From Luscinia megarhynchos (taxonomy: Eukaryota > Chordata > Aves > Passeriformes > Turdidae): a stretch of 64,000 bases of DNA. Below, one piece after another: positions 54,324 to 64,000 of this stretch. The stretch covers positions 610,501 to 674,500 of the forward strand of contig CM067585.1 of NCBI GenBank assembly GCA_034336665.1, written 5' to 3'. The notes under the pieces are model-generated. The model was not told the DNA's origin. It saw only the letters and a program-made list of their open reading frames with translations, and did no database searches. The position numbers and the translations under genes are program-made. Positions within the stretch are counted from its first letter, which is position 1. Every line of letters begins with the position of its first letter.

Positions 54324-54878
54324 TGCGGGAATCTTTGTGCTGCGATTGATGGTCGGGGACAAAACTCGAGCGCTCTGTGTAAGCTAAAAGTTACAGTTGC
54401 AGTTTATTGGAAAAGAGAGAGAAAGAAAGAGAGGTAAGAAGAGCGAAGGAAGAGAGAGAGAAAGAAGAGAGAAGGAAGAGTAAGAGCAAGAGAAGAGAGT
54501 GATTTCCCATTTACAATACAATAAATCTTTTTCTATGATGAATATTCTAATTTCCACTAACCAATGTAATACAAAGATACAAAATGTATAGCATTTACAT
54601 ACAGCCTATAAGAATCCTTATATTACCATAATGTGTTACACTTCAAACTCTAAAAATTACTCTTTGGACGCTGGCAAGTCTTTCTGTGCCCTTTGGAGTT
54701 GCTCTCTGGCAGAGGGCATTGTTCTATCAAGGGGGATTGCCTTCAGGGGCCATCCTATTGTTTCATGGTAATTCAGTAACTAAGGCTTGGCATCTCAAAA
54801 GTGGCTTTCATTTCAATCTCGCTTATGGTTTCCATATTTTCAGCATCTAAACATTCATATTTGTAAGGTCTTCCAACA
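54324..54878 (-). mobile_element. solo LTR, family A (long-U3 subtype)
   Basis: Plus-strand ends are TGCGGGAATCTTTGTG and GGTCTTCCAACA. A perfect 6-bp TSD, GGCAGG, lies at 54318-54323 and 54879-54884. A 15-bp in-frame gap near the U3 start shortens the ORF tail by five codons without breaking it. The purine tract 54410-54505 is the sense pyrimidine block. Confidence 0.95.
54773..54877 (-). pseudogene. retroviral ORF tail inside U3 (A copy, in-frame deletion)
   Basis: Thirty-four codons then TGA in frame 2 of the LTR, with YKYECL and SEIEMKATFEM. The gap relative to other copies is a multiple of three. Confidence 0.5.
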
Positions 54879-54950
54879 GGCAGGTTAAATTGGATATTAG
54901 GGAAATCTCCTTTCTCCTGGTCTGGCACTGCAGCTGGGACAGAGGTGGGG

Positions 54951-55364
54951 TCCCAGCGGGAGGGGAGCAGGGGACGCAGATCCCAGCTGTGACAGGAAGA
55001 ACGAGGTGTGACCGAGGGCAGCCCTGCCCGGGGGGATGGAGAGGGAGGCTCGGGATGCTCAGGTGGGATTCCAGTGCCCCTGCAGGGCTCTCCTGGGGCT
55101 CCTGAGGGGAGAGGGGAGAGGCACCGAGAAGAGGCTGGGGCTGGGGCCAGTGCGACTCTGTCAGGAAGGTGAGGGGTGGATGGGGAGGGGACACCCCCCA
55201 GCCACAGCCCAGTTTGAGGTTCCTGACCATCCTGCAGCCCTCCCAGCCCTGGGCAGCACCCCTGCCCCCAGGCTGTGCCTCCAGCCCCAGAGGTGTCCAG
55301 GTCACTTCTGGCTGCCCTGACCTTGGCCCAGCAGGGACTGATGCATACCCTGACAGCAGCTCTG
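54951..55364. other. GC-rich unique sequence
   Basis: No gene is recognised; the 184-codon reverse frame at 54847-55401 starts in the LTR and has no domain. Confidence 0.35.
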
Positions 55365-55690
55365 CCTCATCCCCTCCTGCCCCATCCCTCTCCTGTCCCA
55401 TCCTCTCCTACCCCATCCTCTCCGGCCCCATCCTTACCTGCCCCATCCTTACCTGCCCCATCCCCTCCTGCCCCATCCTTACCTGCCCCATCCCCTCCTG
55501 CCCCATCCTTACCTGCCCAGCCCCCTCCTGCCCCATCCTTACCTGCCCAGCCCCTCCTGCCCCATCCCCTCCTGCCCCATCCTTACCTGCCCCATCTCCT
55601 CCGGCCCCATCTCCCTCCGGCCCCATCCCCTCCTGCCTCATCCCCTCCTACCCCATCCCCTCCTGCCCCATCCCCTCCTGCCCATCCCCT
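55365..55690. repeat. C-rich minisatellite, 15-16 bp unit, about 21 copies
   Basis: Units of CCCCATCCCCTCCTG and CCCCATCCTTACCTG, alternating. The reverse strand is G-rich. Confidence 0.96.
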
Positions 55691-55914
55691 CCCAGCTCCC
55701 AGCCAGGGACAGGCAGCTCTGCCTGGGGTGCGTTTCTGGTATTTCCATAACAACTGAGCCTGATTTTCACCAGCACTGGGATCCCTTTCCACCACAGAGA
55801 GTGCAGAAAAGGCAGAAATAATTCACATTGGCCTTGAAACTCCTTCCTGCTGGCAGAGGGATGTAGAAGAGTCCCCACCTAAGTGCCCAGAAACCCCTTT
55901 CTTCCCTCACTGCT
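55691..55914. other. unique sequence
   Basis: Nothing recognised. Confidence 0.3.
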
Positions 55915-56280
55915 CACTCAGCCTGTGACGCTGGAATCGCTGATGAGCTGACAGCCAACACTTAAACGCTCCGAGCCTTTATTATTTATTTCTTGGGCAG
56001 AGAATTACCACTCTGGGTTATTTTTATTTTACAGATCCAGCTTCTGAAACTACTTAAAAAGCTTTCGATCAAAGCCTACAGTGGTGCTGACAGAACACCG
56101 AGGGTTTGCGCTGGGGAGAGCCATCATTAATTATCAGACTGTGAGCAGCACTGATAGTGCAAGCATTTGATTTTGATTTAATGTCTAAATAAGCTCACTT
56201 ACAATGGCAAAGAGCTTCCTGTTTAATTGAAAAGCACTAAGTTTTCTATCTGCCCTTCTTTTTCATTCTGGCCACAATCC
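55915..56280. promoter_or_regulatory. candidate conserved non-coding element
   Basis: Repeat-free AT-rich DNA with GCCTTTATTATTTATTTC, GGGTTATTTTTATTTTAC, CATCATTAATTATCAGAC, TTGATTTTGATTTAATG and CTGTTTAATTGAAAAGC. One of the stronger-looking candidates by composition. Inference. Confidence 0.33.
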
Positions 56281-57332
56281 AGGTGTAGAAATAGAAAGAA
56301 ACATGAACAGAATGCAAAAAGTCGGTGTGAAAATGCATCAGAGGCACGGGAGCCTGCTGAGCCTTCTGCCAATGCCACTGCTGGCTCGTCTGGGCCAGCT
56401 CAGCTCGTGCAGGCTGTCCTTGTCCTTCAGCTCCCCTTCCAGCCCGCCCCTGCCCGCCCTGCTCTGCCTCTGCCCCCTCCCATCATGAGCTCACAGCGCC
56501 AGGGCTTCCCCCACCGACCCAAAACGGGATTTTCAGCTGGAAAAAGGCCTGTCCCGAAGGGCAGCTGAGCCTGTCCAGGAGCAGTGGGGACATCACTGTG
56601 CCAGGAGCAGTGGGGACATCCCTGTGCCAGGACTGGGGACATCACTGTGCCAGGACTGGGGACCTCTGCTCAAAGCTCAGTGGAGGTGACAGCTCCAGGA
56701 CATCTCTGAGCTGCTGTGACAGCTCCTCCCCACCGCCCAAACTGCTGCTCATAAGTGATTTTCCACTTCAGGTGCCTTCTACAAGTGTTAATGAAGTCAC
56801 CCTTCCCAGAGCTCTGAACTGAGGGCACGGGGAGGAGGGGAAGCGAGGATGTCTGAATTCCCAGGAGGAATCTCCACCAGGGCAGGACACCAGGCAGCAG
56901 AGCCACCCACAGCCCTGGGCCTGGGGGCTGCTCTGGGTTTGGACACGTGGGTGTTGTGCTCATCTGTAAAAGCTCAAACAGCTGCCAAGAGCTGCACTGA
57001 GACTTGGAAAATTAGAATAAAACACAGCGAAAATTACAGTAAAAATCACTTTCCTCCATTAAATGAGTACGGGAGAAAGGTAAACTGAGGCACAGAGCCG
57101 TGACATGAAGATCTGACGGCCTGAGAGCTGAAAACAAGTGGCACACACCAGACAGTTCCACCCAGCTGCAGACTAAATGTCTTTGCTAGGTGACTTTAAA
57201 GCTAATGGCATGTGACATGTGGAGATCAGGCTGCTCAGCAGGGCAGGACACGCAGAGATAAGGATCGTTTGTGAAAAGCAAACCTCGGGAGGGGCCCGGG
57301 TCGCCCAGCAGAAATGTGACTTTGGCTGGGAA
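56281..57332. other. unique intergenic sequence
   Basis: No gene recognised. A short tandem run (CAGGAGCAGTGGGGACATC and CAGGACTGGGGACATC forms, about 4 units) spans about 56575-56665. Confidence 0.4.
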
Positions 57333-57338
57333 GGGTGG

Positions 57339-57979
57339 TGTCACAGCCCGAGGTGCCTCCTTAGCCCTGAGCTCACCTCTGGAGCACATGCAGGTGGTTT
57401 GCAGCCCAGCTCTCTCCCATGCCCGTCCATGAGAGGCTGCAGGAGGCTGTTCTTAGAGGTTTTCATGGCTGTTTATTGTTTCTTATCTCAGAAATTCTTT
57501 GTCCAGCGAACACAGTCTGCTCTCTAGATGTCCAAGGCAAAATCTGCCTGGCAGAGGCAGGACTGATCTTTTATAGTCTAAGTTACATACTAGGTATTTA
57601 CAAATGACCCCCAATACAATACAGTCTTGTTAAACAGTCCAGCTCTGTCCCCATCCAATCTAAAGTGCCAGCATGTCACCCAGCATGGATGGCACGGAGA
57701 AGAAGGAGGAAGAGGTATCCACACCCCAAATTCTCCATCTTGGCCACGTGTCCCTTATCACAAACATTCCCAAAAGTCTATTTATCTAGGTTCTAACAAC
57801 CTAATTTACACTTTACTAATTCTGGTGGCTTGTTTCCATTCCCTCTGTGTTGGTAATTTCCCCCAGAGGTTGGAATTCAGCCCCTGAGACACCAGGGTCT
57901 CACTCAGGGCTCCCTGAGACCCTTACCAGGGGGTTTTTGAGACCCCCAGGAGGCCAGAGGTGCACCCTGGGCTCCCACA
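57339..57979 (-). mobile_element. solo LTR, family B
   Basis: Plus-strand ends are TGTCACAGCCCGAGG and GGCTCCCACA. A perfect 6-bp TSD, GGGTGG, lies at 57333-57338 and 57980-57985. The middle part (57420-57620) is more diverged than in the other copies, suggesting a separate subfamily. Confidence 0.94.
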
Positions 57980-57985
57980 GGGTGG

Positions 57986-58454
57986 GACAGCGCGGGGAGG
58001 TCACGGCACTGCCACCGTGCAAAGCTGGCCTGGCTGCTCAGGAAAGGAGCAGCAGGACCAGCCTGTCTAGACAGGGGCTGGGCTGGCTGAGGAAAACAAG
58101 ATTTAGACATCGAAAAAGTCATTATTTCAAGACGAAACTACAGATCTCTATCTCAGCTCTCATTTTCTCCGAGTGTGTGATTGTGGAGCTGAACGCTGCG
58201 GATTTCTGCAGGCCCCGGGAGTAATTTGCTTAATAAAAGAGTGTGGGTTTGACAGGCCAAATAACAACCCCCGGGCAGGGGCAGGGACTGCCCAAGCTGC
58301 TCTGAACACACCTGGGTGGACTGGGAGCAGCCGGGGCAGGCAGTGGATGTGCAGCCTCTGCACGGACGCAGGGCTGGGGAGAGCAGGGAAACCCTCCCTG
58401 CACGGGGCCAGACTGGACCAGAACGGGAACCAGAGGGGCATGTGGAGTCCCTCA
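57986..58454. other. unique intergenic sequence
   Basis: Nothing recognised. Confidence 0.35.
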
Positions 58455-58800
58455 GAGTCCCAGACTGGGCTGGGCTGGAAGGGACCTGAAATCTCACCCA
58501 GTGCCACCTTGGCAGGGACACCTCCCACTGTCCCAGCTGCTCCCAACCTGGCCTTGGGCACTGCCAGGGATCCAGGGCAGCCACAGCTGCTCTGGCAATT
58601 CCATCCCAGCCCTGCCCACCCTGCCAGGGAACAATTCCTGCCAGGATCCCCCAGCCCTGCCCTCTGGCAGTGGGAGCCATTCCCTGTGTCCTGTCCCTCC
58701 TGCCTTGTCCCCAGTCCCTCTGCAGCTCTCCTGGAGCCCTCCAGGCCCTGCCAGGGGCTCTGAGCTCTGCTGGATCCTTCTCTTCCCTGGGGGCAGCCAG
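58455..58800 (-). mobile_element. CR1 LINE fragment, 3' end
   Basis: Begins GAGTCCCAGACTGGGCTGGG, includes CACCTCCCACTGTCCCAGCTG, and ends in CCAGGCCCTGCCAGGGGCTC. Same subfamily as 50845 without the microsatellite. Confidence 0.93.
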
Positions 58801-59471
58801 GGAAGGAAGAACCATCAGACAGCTTTACAGGCTGAGCCAGGAGAGCTCATTTGCTCCCCCAGGTCCTGGGAAGACACAAGGTTTGCAAAGCTCCCCTCCC
58901 TTTCCAGGAGCTGCCCTTCCCTGCAAGGGCAGGATTTGTCCTTTAGCACAGGAGAAGGCAGAGACCTGTTTGAATAATTGGTTTCAAGGCTTTTTGGTAA
59001 TGCTGCATAATTTTAAAATATAAAATCAAAGATTCTGTTAAACCAGGGTTGGAAAAAAAAATCAACTTTTTCTTTGGGAAATTGGAGGAAAAAAATGTAA
59101 TTGCAGACCCAAGGGAAAGTTTTACTTCCAGCTTGAGCACTTTCAAAAGTGATCATAAAAATAATGGTGAATTCTAAGCAAGGCTGCTGCAGGCTGGAAA
59201 ATGGAAAAGTTTCATTTTAGCACTTTCCAAGGGGACACATCAAACTCTTCCCGAGCACAGCCAGCAAGCACAAGCCACTTAGCAGGAGAGGGATGGGTTT
59301 GCTCGAGATTTCAATCAGGCACTCGGTGATTTGCAGCAAAAAAACTATGGGAATTTTTACTCCATCAAATAATCTCAGAAGTGCCTGATCCTGCCAGGCT
59401 GTGCCCAGCTCTGCCTCTACCACTGGTCAGGAGATGTGTCGGCTCTGCTCAGGGCTGGGGGATGGAGATCA
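58801..59471. other. unique intergenic sequence
   Basis: AT-rich in 58970-59220. No gene is recognised. Confidence 0.35.
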
Positions 59472-59670
59472 CCTTTCCCAGCCCATTCCCAGCCCTTCCC
59501 AGCCTTTCCCAGCATTTCCCAGCCTCTTCCAGCCCTTTCCCTGTATTTCCCAGCCCATTCCCAGCCTTTCCCAGCCATTCCCAGCCTTTCCCAGCCCTTC
59601 CCAGCCCATTCCCAGCCTCTCTTCCCAGCCCTTTCCCAGCCTTTCCCAGCCCATTTCCAGCCCTTTCCCG
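59472..59670. repeat. (TTCCCAGCC)n minisatellite, about 10 bp unit
   Basis: About 19 units of TTTCCCAGCC or ATTCCCAGCC. Frames of 75-142 codons in both strands mirror it. Confidence 0.95.
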
Positions 59671-59679
59671 GGCCGGGCG

Positions 59680-59900
59680 CTGCTGTTCTGGGGCATCTCC
59701 GTCCCTGCCTGGCACTGACCCGCGGCCCCTTTGTTCCCATCACGCCTGAGGCGCTCCGGCGCCGATGAGAGGCTTTGATGCGGGAGAGGGCGATTAGTGT
59801 CCTTCTGTCGGGGGCCGCGTAATCCCCGCTAATTCCGTGTCGCACTTTGTGTCCCTGCGAGCGCAGCCGAGCCTTTGCCTCTCCTCTGCCCCTCCTGAGC
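59680..59900. promoter_or_regulatory. candidate conserved non-coding element, CpG-rich
   Basis: CpG-dense DNA with GGCTTTGATGCGG (TCF-like CTTTGAT), GGGCGATTAGTGTCC and GCGTAATCCCCGCTAATTCC, the latter holding a bicoid-type TAATCC core (59820-59825). Both CpG content and motif packing stand out. Could be an enhancer or an orphan CpG island. Inference. Confidence 0.35.
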
Positions 59901-60147
59901 TGCTCCCGAGCCGGCCCTGCTGTCCCTGCCCTGCCTCCGGGAGGTGACAGTCACAGCCTGTGACACACAGGGTGAGCTCCACAGCGAGGGACACAGAGGG
60001 GCTGGCACAGCTCCCCTGCAGCCTCTGGAAAAACTTCCCGTGGCTCTGCAGGGCACTGGGAGAGCGGGCAGGGCTCAGCTCCAGGGGTTCCAGCTGGACG
60101 TGCCTCAGTTTCCCCACCTGCACAGCAAAGAAGCTCTGACCCGTCAC
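59901..60147. other. unique sequence
   Basis: Nothing recognised. Confidence 0.3.
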
Positions 60148-61010
60148 AGAATCCTGGAATGGTTTGGGATGGAAGGAACCTTAAAGCTCATTCCATCCCC
60201 AGGGACACCTCCCACTGTCCCAGCTGCTCCCAGTGTCCAGCCTGGCCTTGGGCACTGCCAGGGATCCAGGGCAGCCACAGCTGCTCTGGCAATTCCATCC
60301 CAGCCCTGCCCACCCTGCCAGGGAACAATTCCTGCCCAGGATCCCACCATCCATCCATCCATCCATCATCCATTCATCATCCATCCATCATCCATCCATC
60401 CATCCATCCATCCATCATCCATCCATCCATCCATCCATCCATCCATCCATCCATCCATCCATCCATCCATCATCCATCCATCCATCATCCATCCATCCAT
60501 CCATCCCTCATCCATCCATCCATCATCCATCCATCCATCCATCCATCATCCATCCATCATCCATCCATCATCCATCCATCCATCCATCCATCCATCATCC
60601 ATCCATCCATCCATCATCCATCCATCCATCCATCATCCATCCATCATCCATCCATCCATCATCCATCCATCATCCATCCATCCATCATCCATCCATCATC
60701 CATCCATCATCCATCCATCCATCCATCCATCCATCCATCCATCCATCCATCCATCCATCCATCCATCCATCCATCCATCATCCATCCATCATCCATCCAT
60801 CATCCATCCATCCTTCCATCCATCCATCATCCATCCATCCATCCATCATCCATCCATCATCCATCCATCATCCATCCATCCATCCATCCATCCATCCATC
60901 CATCCATCCATCCATCCATCCATCCATCCATCCATCCAGCCCTGCCCTCTGGCAGTGGAAGCCATTCTTCCTTGTCCCAAGTCCCTTTCCAGCCTCTTTT
61001 CCATCTGCTT
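60148..61010 (-). mobile_element. CR1 LINE fragment with internal (ATCC)n expansion
   Basis: The left part has AGAATCCTGGAATGGTTTGG and runs to CAATTCCTGCCCAGGATCCC; the right part resumes CAGCCCTGCCCTCTGGCAGTG. In other copies these two parts join directly, so the array 60347-60938 arose inside the CR1. Confidence 0.94.
60347..60938. repeat. (ATCC)n / ATCCATCATCC array
   Basis: 592 bases of CATC/CATCCATC units with frequent CATCATCC steps and rare CATT, CCTC and CTTC variants. Frames of 267-388 codons in all three phases result from the stop-free unit. Confidence 0.98.
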
Positions 61011-61798
61011 TCAGAACAGTTCATTTCTCTTCCTAAGTACAAAGGAGTCGAATGAAACAGCCACAGCAAACTCTCCCTGCAGCTCTGAGGAGGAAACGCA
61101 GCTGAAATGAACTCTGGGATTTACATCCCTGCTGCAGAGTGAACATCTGGGCTTATTGTCTCACATCACACCACGGAAATCCGTTCCCCCATTAATTTCA
61201 GATGAATATTTGAAGAGGCCGTTAGCAGGAAGCAAACCCTGCACTGGAACCTCTGGAGTTACAGGGCTCATGATCTTCGCTTTCTGTTGACAGCTCTGAA
61301 AAAAACATGGGAAAACTGAACCACAAAGGACATTTTACAACTTTTTGGCAAATAGAAAATGGAAAGGATTTCTGCTTTGAGTTTAATAAAAGACATCACT
61401 GATGTGTGGCGGTAATCAAATGAAGTGGTCCTGCTCATTCACCCCTAGCTCTGACAGGGTTTAAGGAATTCCAAATTCTGGAAAGGAATTCCAAAGCCAG
61501 GGATTGCTTCACTTCTCAAAGATATCCCTGTTGCTTGGAAGCCCTTGCCATGAGGGACCTGAGGGGAGGCTGCTGTCACCTTCCTCATGGAGAGCACACC
61601 AAGCCCAGAGAAAACAGAAACATTTCCACACCACCAAATCTGCTCTTTTCTCCCTCCCAGAGGGTCCCAGCTCAGGAATGTCCCCTGGTGCTCTGAGCAG
61701 CTCAGTTGCCCCACTGCCTTTCCCCGGTGAGGAGGGCCAGACCCTGAGTGGAGGCATCCAAAGTGCTGGGAAGGTGCCAGAGAGGAGGGGAAGGTGTC
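61011..61798. other. unique intergenic sequence
   Basis: No gene is recognised. Confidence 0.35.
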
Positions 61799-61804
61799 TC
61801 TGAC

Positions 61805-62467
61805 TGTGGGAGCCCAGAGTATCCTCTGGCTTCCCTGGGAGGTTTAAGACCCCCTGGTGGGGTCCCCAAAGACCCTCCGAATGAGACCCAGGTGTCTCAG
61901 GGGCTGGATTCAGCTCCTTGGAACAATTTACCAACATTGAGAGAAGAAATGCAAGCTGCAAAAATAAACAGAATGTAAATTAGACTGTTAGAATGTAGAA
62001 TTAGCAGATTTCTAGAATGTTTGTGATGAGGGACACGTGGCCAAGATGGAGAATTTGGGGTGTGGATCCTCTTCCTCCTTCTTCTCTGTGCCATCCATGC
62101 TGGGTGACATGCTGGCACTTTTACATTGGATGGGGTCAGAGCTGGACTGTTTAACAAGACTGTATTGTATTGGAAAATTGTTATAAACATTCAGCAGGTA
62201 ATTCAGACTGTGTGAGATCAGCCCTGCCCTCAGCAGGCAGATTCCATCCTGGGTGCCCGGCTGGGCAGAGCTGTGAGCCGGGCAGAGAGTGCCTGAGACA
62301 AGGAACAATCAACAATCCTTGGAGCCTCTGAAACCGTCTGCTGCAATCTCTCATTGGGGCTTTGGGAAGGAACAGGATTTAAACCACTGCATGTCCTCCT
62401 GAGGGGATCTCGGGTGTAGGAGAAACCTCGGGCGGTGACATTTGGCATCCCTGGGTGGGCAGAGACA
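61805..62467 (+). mobile_element. solo LTR, family B (plus orientation)
   Basis: Starts TGTGGGAGCCCAGAG and ends GGGTGGGCAGAGACA. It carries one unit of the repeat that is expanded in the copy at 46234. A TATAAAC word lies near 62182. The flanks give only a weak duplication (CTGAC left, TTGAC right), so the boundaries or the TSD have decayed. Confidence 0.88.
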
Positions 62468-62609
62468 TTGACCTCCAAAGGGTGAGAGAGATCAGGGATC
62501 TCCCCAAAGACACTCCCTGGAGCTCCAGGGCAGCCCTGGCTGCCTGTCCCAGCCCAGCCTGGGGGAGAGATGCACTTCCAGTGTCTTTCCTGGCTCTTCA
62601 GAGACTGAT
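62468..62609. other. unique sequence
   Basis: Nothing recognised. Confidence 0.3.
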
Positions 62610-62770
62610 GGGGAGATTTTCCGTGATTGCCTCACTCCACTCCAGCACTAATGGGGGGAAGATTTAATGCTGTGATATCACTTTAACGTGGAGCCCATAA
62701 ATAAAGCTCTTATAACTCCCTCATTACCTCTGCAGTGCACCCATTAACCATTCATTCCACACGAGGCTCT
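62610..62770. promoter_or_regulatory. candidate conserved non-coding element
   Basis: Contains AGATTTAATGCTGTGATATC, CCCATAAATAAAGCTCTTATAA (CDX/HOX-like) and CCCATTAACCATTCATTCC. Inference. Confidence 0.28.
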
Positions 62771-63539
62771 GCACAGTGACAGCCCCATTCCAGAGGGTTT
62801 CCCACGTCACCAACCTGAGTTGGGAAGTGGGGGAAAAAACAGGAAGGGAGGTTTGAGGCTGGCTCCACACCTGGGCATCTTGTGGGGATCCAGTGCATGT
62901 TCCAGGAGCTTCCTGGTACTTAAACCCAAATGTGTCTGGTATTTTGCTGTGGGGATTAAAAGGTTCCATCCATTCCAACTGTGGTACCACTTGAAATCAC
63001 CGTGGGTCAGCTCCAGAACTCCGTGAGCCCGATGGGGATTTTTGCATCCTCACCAGAGTAAAAGCAGCCCAGTCACTCGGGCAGGTAGAAGAACTGGGTT
63101 GGGCTGGGGGCATTGGGAGGAGGAGGAGGAGGAGGAAGGTTCCGGGTCCCTGAGGATCAGAGGAGCTGGTGACAGGGATGGGGGCACGGCCTGTGCACGG
63201 AGCGCTCTGCAGGGCTCACATTTCACACTGCTTGCATTCAGTGCTGCAGAGAGCACAGAACATGGCCCCACAGCCAGCTCTGGCTGCGGGTGTCGGCCGG
63301 CTCCGGGCTGATGTAATCCGTTAGCACTTGCCAGGCAAAAATACCCTTTCCACAGGAAAAGCGGTGTCAAACAGCGAGGGAGAGGCTGGATGTAAAAATA
63401 CCAGCGCTCTGACTCTGCCTGAACTTTGCTCCAGTTCTCTGCAGTGACAAAATCCTGGGGAAATGGGGATGAATCCAGCCAATGCTTCCGTGTCCACAAG
63501 TGCTCAGGGAACAGGATCTGTCTGAGCTCTGCTGTGGGT
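62771..63539. other. unique intergenic sequence
   Basis: A short (AGG)n run lies at about 63117-63138. A patch at 63290-63430 (GGCTGATGTAATCCGTTAGC) may be regulatory. The 178-codon reverse frame at 63050-63586 has no domain. Confidence 0.35.
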
Positions 63540-63690
63540 TTGGAGCCACAGAATTTCCTGAGCTGGAAGGGACCCACCAGGACCATGGAGCTCCTTCAGC
63601 CTTCCCTGGGCAGGGAGCTGCTCCAGGCCCTCCTCATCCTCACAGCCCCCATGGGACCATCCTCGCTGTGCTCGTCTCCAGCTGAGCTGG
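63540..63690 (-). mobile_element. CR1 LINE fragment
   Basis: CCACAGAATTTCCTGAGCTGG and AAGGGACCCACCAGGACCATG match the reverse 3' end of the CR1 subfamily at 22360 and 26655. Confidence 0.75.
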
Positions 63691-63692
63691 GA

Positions 63693-64000
63693 GATGAAAG
63701 TGAACCATCAGAGGGGTGAAGGAGAACCTTCAGGGTGAAGGAAAACCACCAGAGATAAAGATGAATCCCCAGAGGGATGAGGTGAACCCTCAGAGATGAA
63801 GGGGAACCACCAATGGGGTGAAGATGAATGATCAGAGGGATGAAGATGAGCCATCAGAAAAACAAAGATGAACCATCTGGGATGAAGGGGAACCCTCAGA
63901 GATGAAGGGGAACCCTCAGAGATAAAGGGAAACCATCAGAGGTGAAGAGGAGCCATCAGAGGTGAAGGGGAACCATCAGAGGTGAAGGGGAACCATCAGA
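63693..64000. repeat. minisatellite, about 20-24 bp unit, runs off the window
   Basis: About 14 units of GATGAAGGGGAACCATCAGA with GATGAA/GGTGAA and CCCTCAGA/CCATCAGA variants. The last units are the most alike, and the array continues beyond position 64000. Confidence 0.95.

Larger units (their letters stand above)
54235..54950 (+). mobile_element. CR1 LINE fragment interrupted by LTR
   Basis: The left part ends CCTCGAGTTGCACCAGGGCAGG and the right part continues TTAAATTGGATATTAGGGAAA, the normal CR1 order. The family A LTR at 54324-54878 splits it. Confidence 0.85.

Noticed and set aside
59944..61110. 388-codon open frame rich in HPSI
   Set aside because: It translates the (ATCC)n array inside a CR1 copy.
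61748..61978. 57 codons open from the start of a family B LTR, as a parallel to the family A U3 tail
   Set aside because: Copies at 16729 and 57339 have stops or a shifted frame in the same region, so there is no shared peptide.

Overview
This window looks like nuclear DNA from a bird, most likely a songbird. The evidence is about 27 5'-truncated CR1 LINE copies or pieces on both strands, many LTRs of retroviral type with clean TG...CA ends and 6-bp target-site duplications (TSDs), and an unusually large set of GC-rich minisatellites. I see no credible host protein-coding gene, tRNA, rRNA or CRISPR. The longest open frames (366, 388, 343, 315 and 282 codons) all run through tandem arrays or simple repeats. 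The window is best read as intergenic or intronic.

Layout: CR1 pieces are scattered throughout (for example 170-560, 8520-8810, 17565-17885, 30235-30650, 41155-41515, 47195-47570, 52700-53085, 58455-58800). Family A LTRs lie at 7715, 12349, 13064, 25648, 38809 and 54324. A diverged sister subfamily, A2, lies at 1567 and 21569. Family B LTRs lie at 16729, 46234, 57339 and 61805. Two further LTR-like elements lie at about 36883-37365 and about 47899-48666. All look solitary, with no gag/pol body between pairs. Three insertions sit inside CR1 copies (36883, 38809, 54324), which gives relative ages. About 18 tandem arrays occupy roughly 7 kb. They include an 81-unit perfect (TTCC)n block, a 17-bp array of about 600 bp and a G-rich 11-bp array of about 670 bp. 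Two microsatellites, (CCCAT)n and (ATCC)n, have expanded inside CR1 copies.

Between the repeats lie stretches of unique, often AT-rich DNA with clustered homeodomain-, SOX- and octamer-like words (about 16310, 21190, 31300, 35100, 40490, 41715, 50465, 51540, 53480, 55915, 59680, 62610). They resemble conserved non-coding enhancers of a gene-poor developmental locus, but conservation cannot be tested here.

The most interesting observation is that the first 105-120 bases of the long-form A and A2 LTRs carry one open reading frame, always in frame 2 of the LTR. It ends in a short acidic tail with a YECL (YXXL-type) motif and an EI(E/K)M block. The tail is recognisable in both subfamilies although their DNA has diverged. 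This suggests that a viral ORF, perhaps an envelope cytoplasmic tail, read into U3 of the 3' LTR. A second LTR subtype has lost this tail through a deletion between CCTTA microhomologies.
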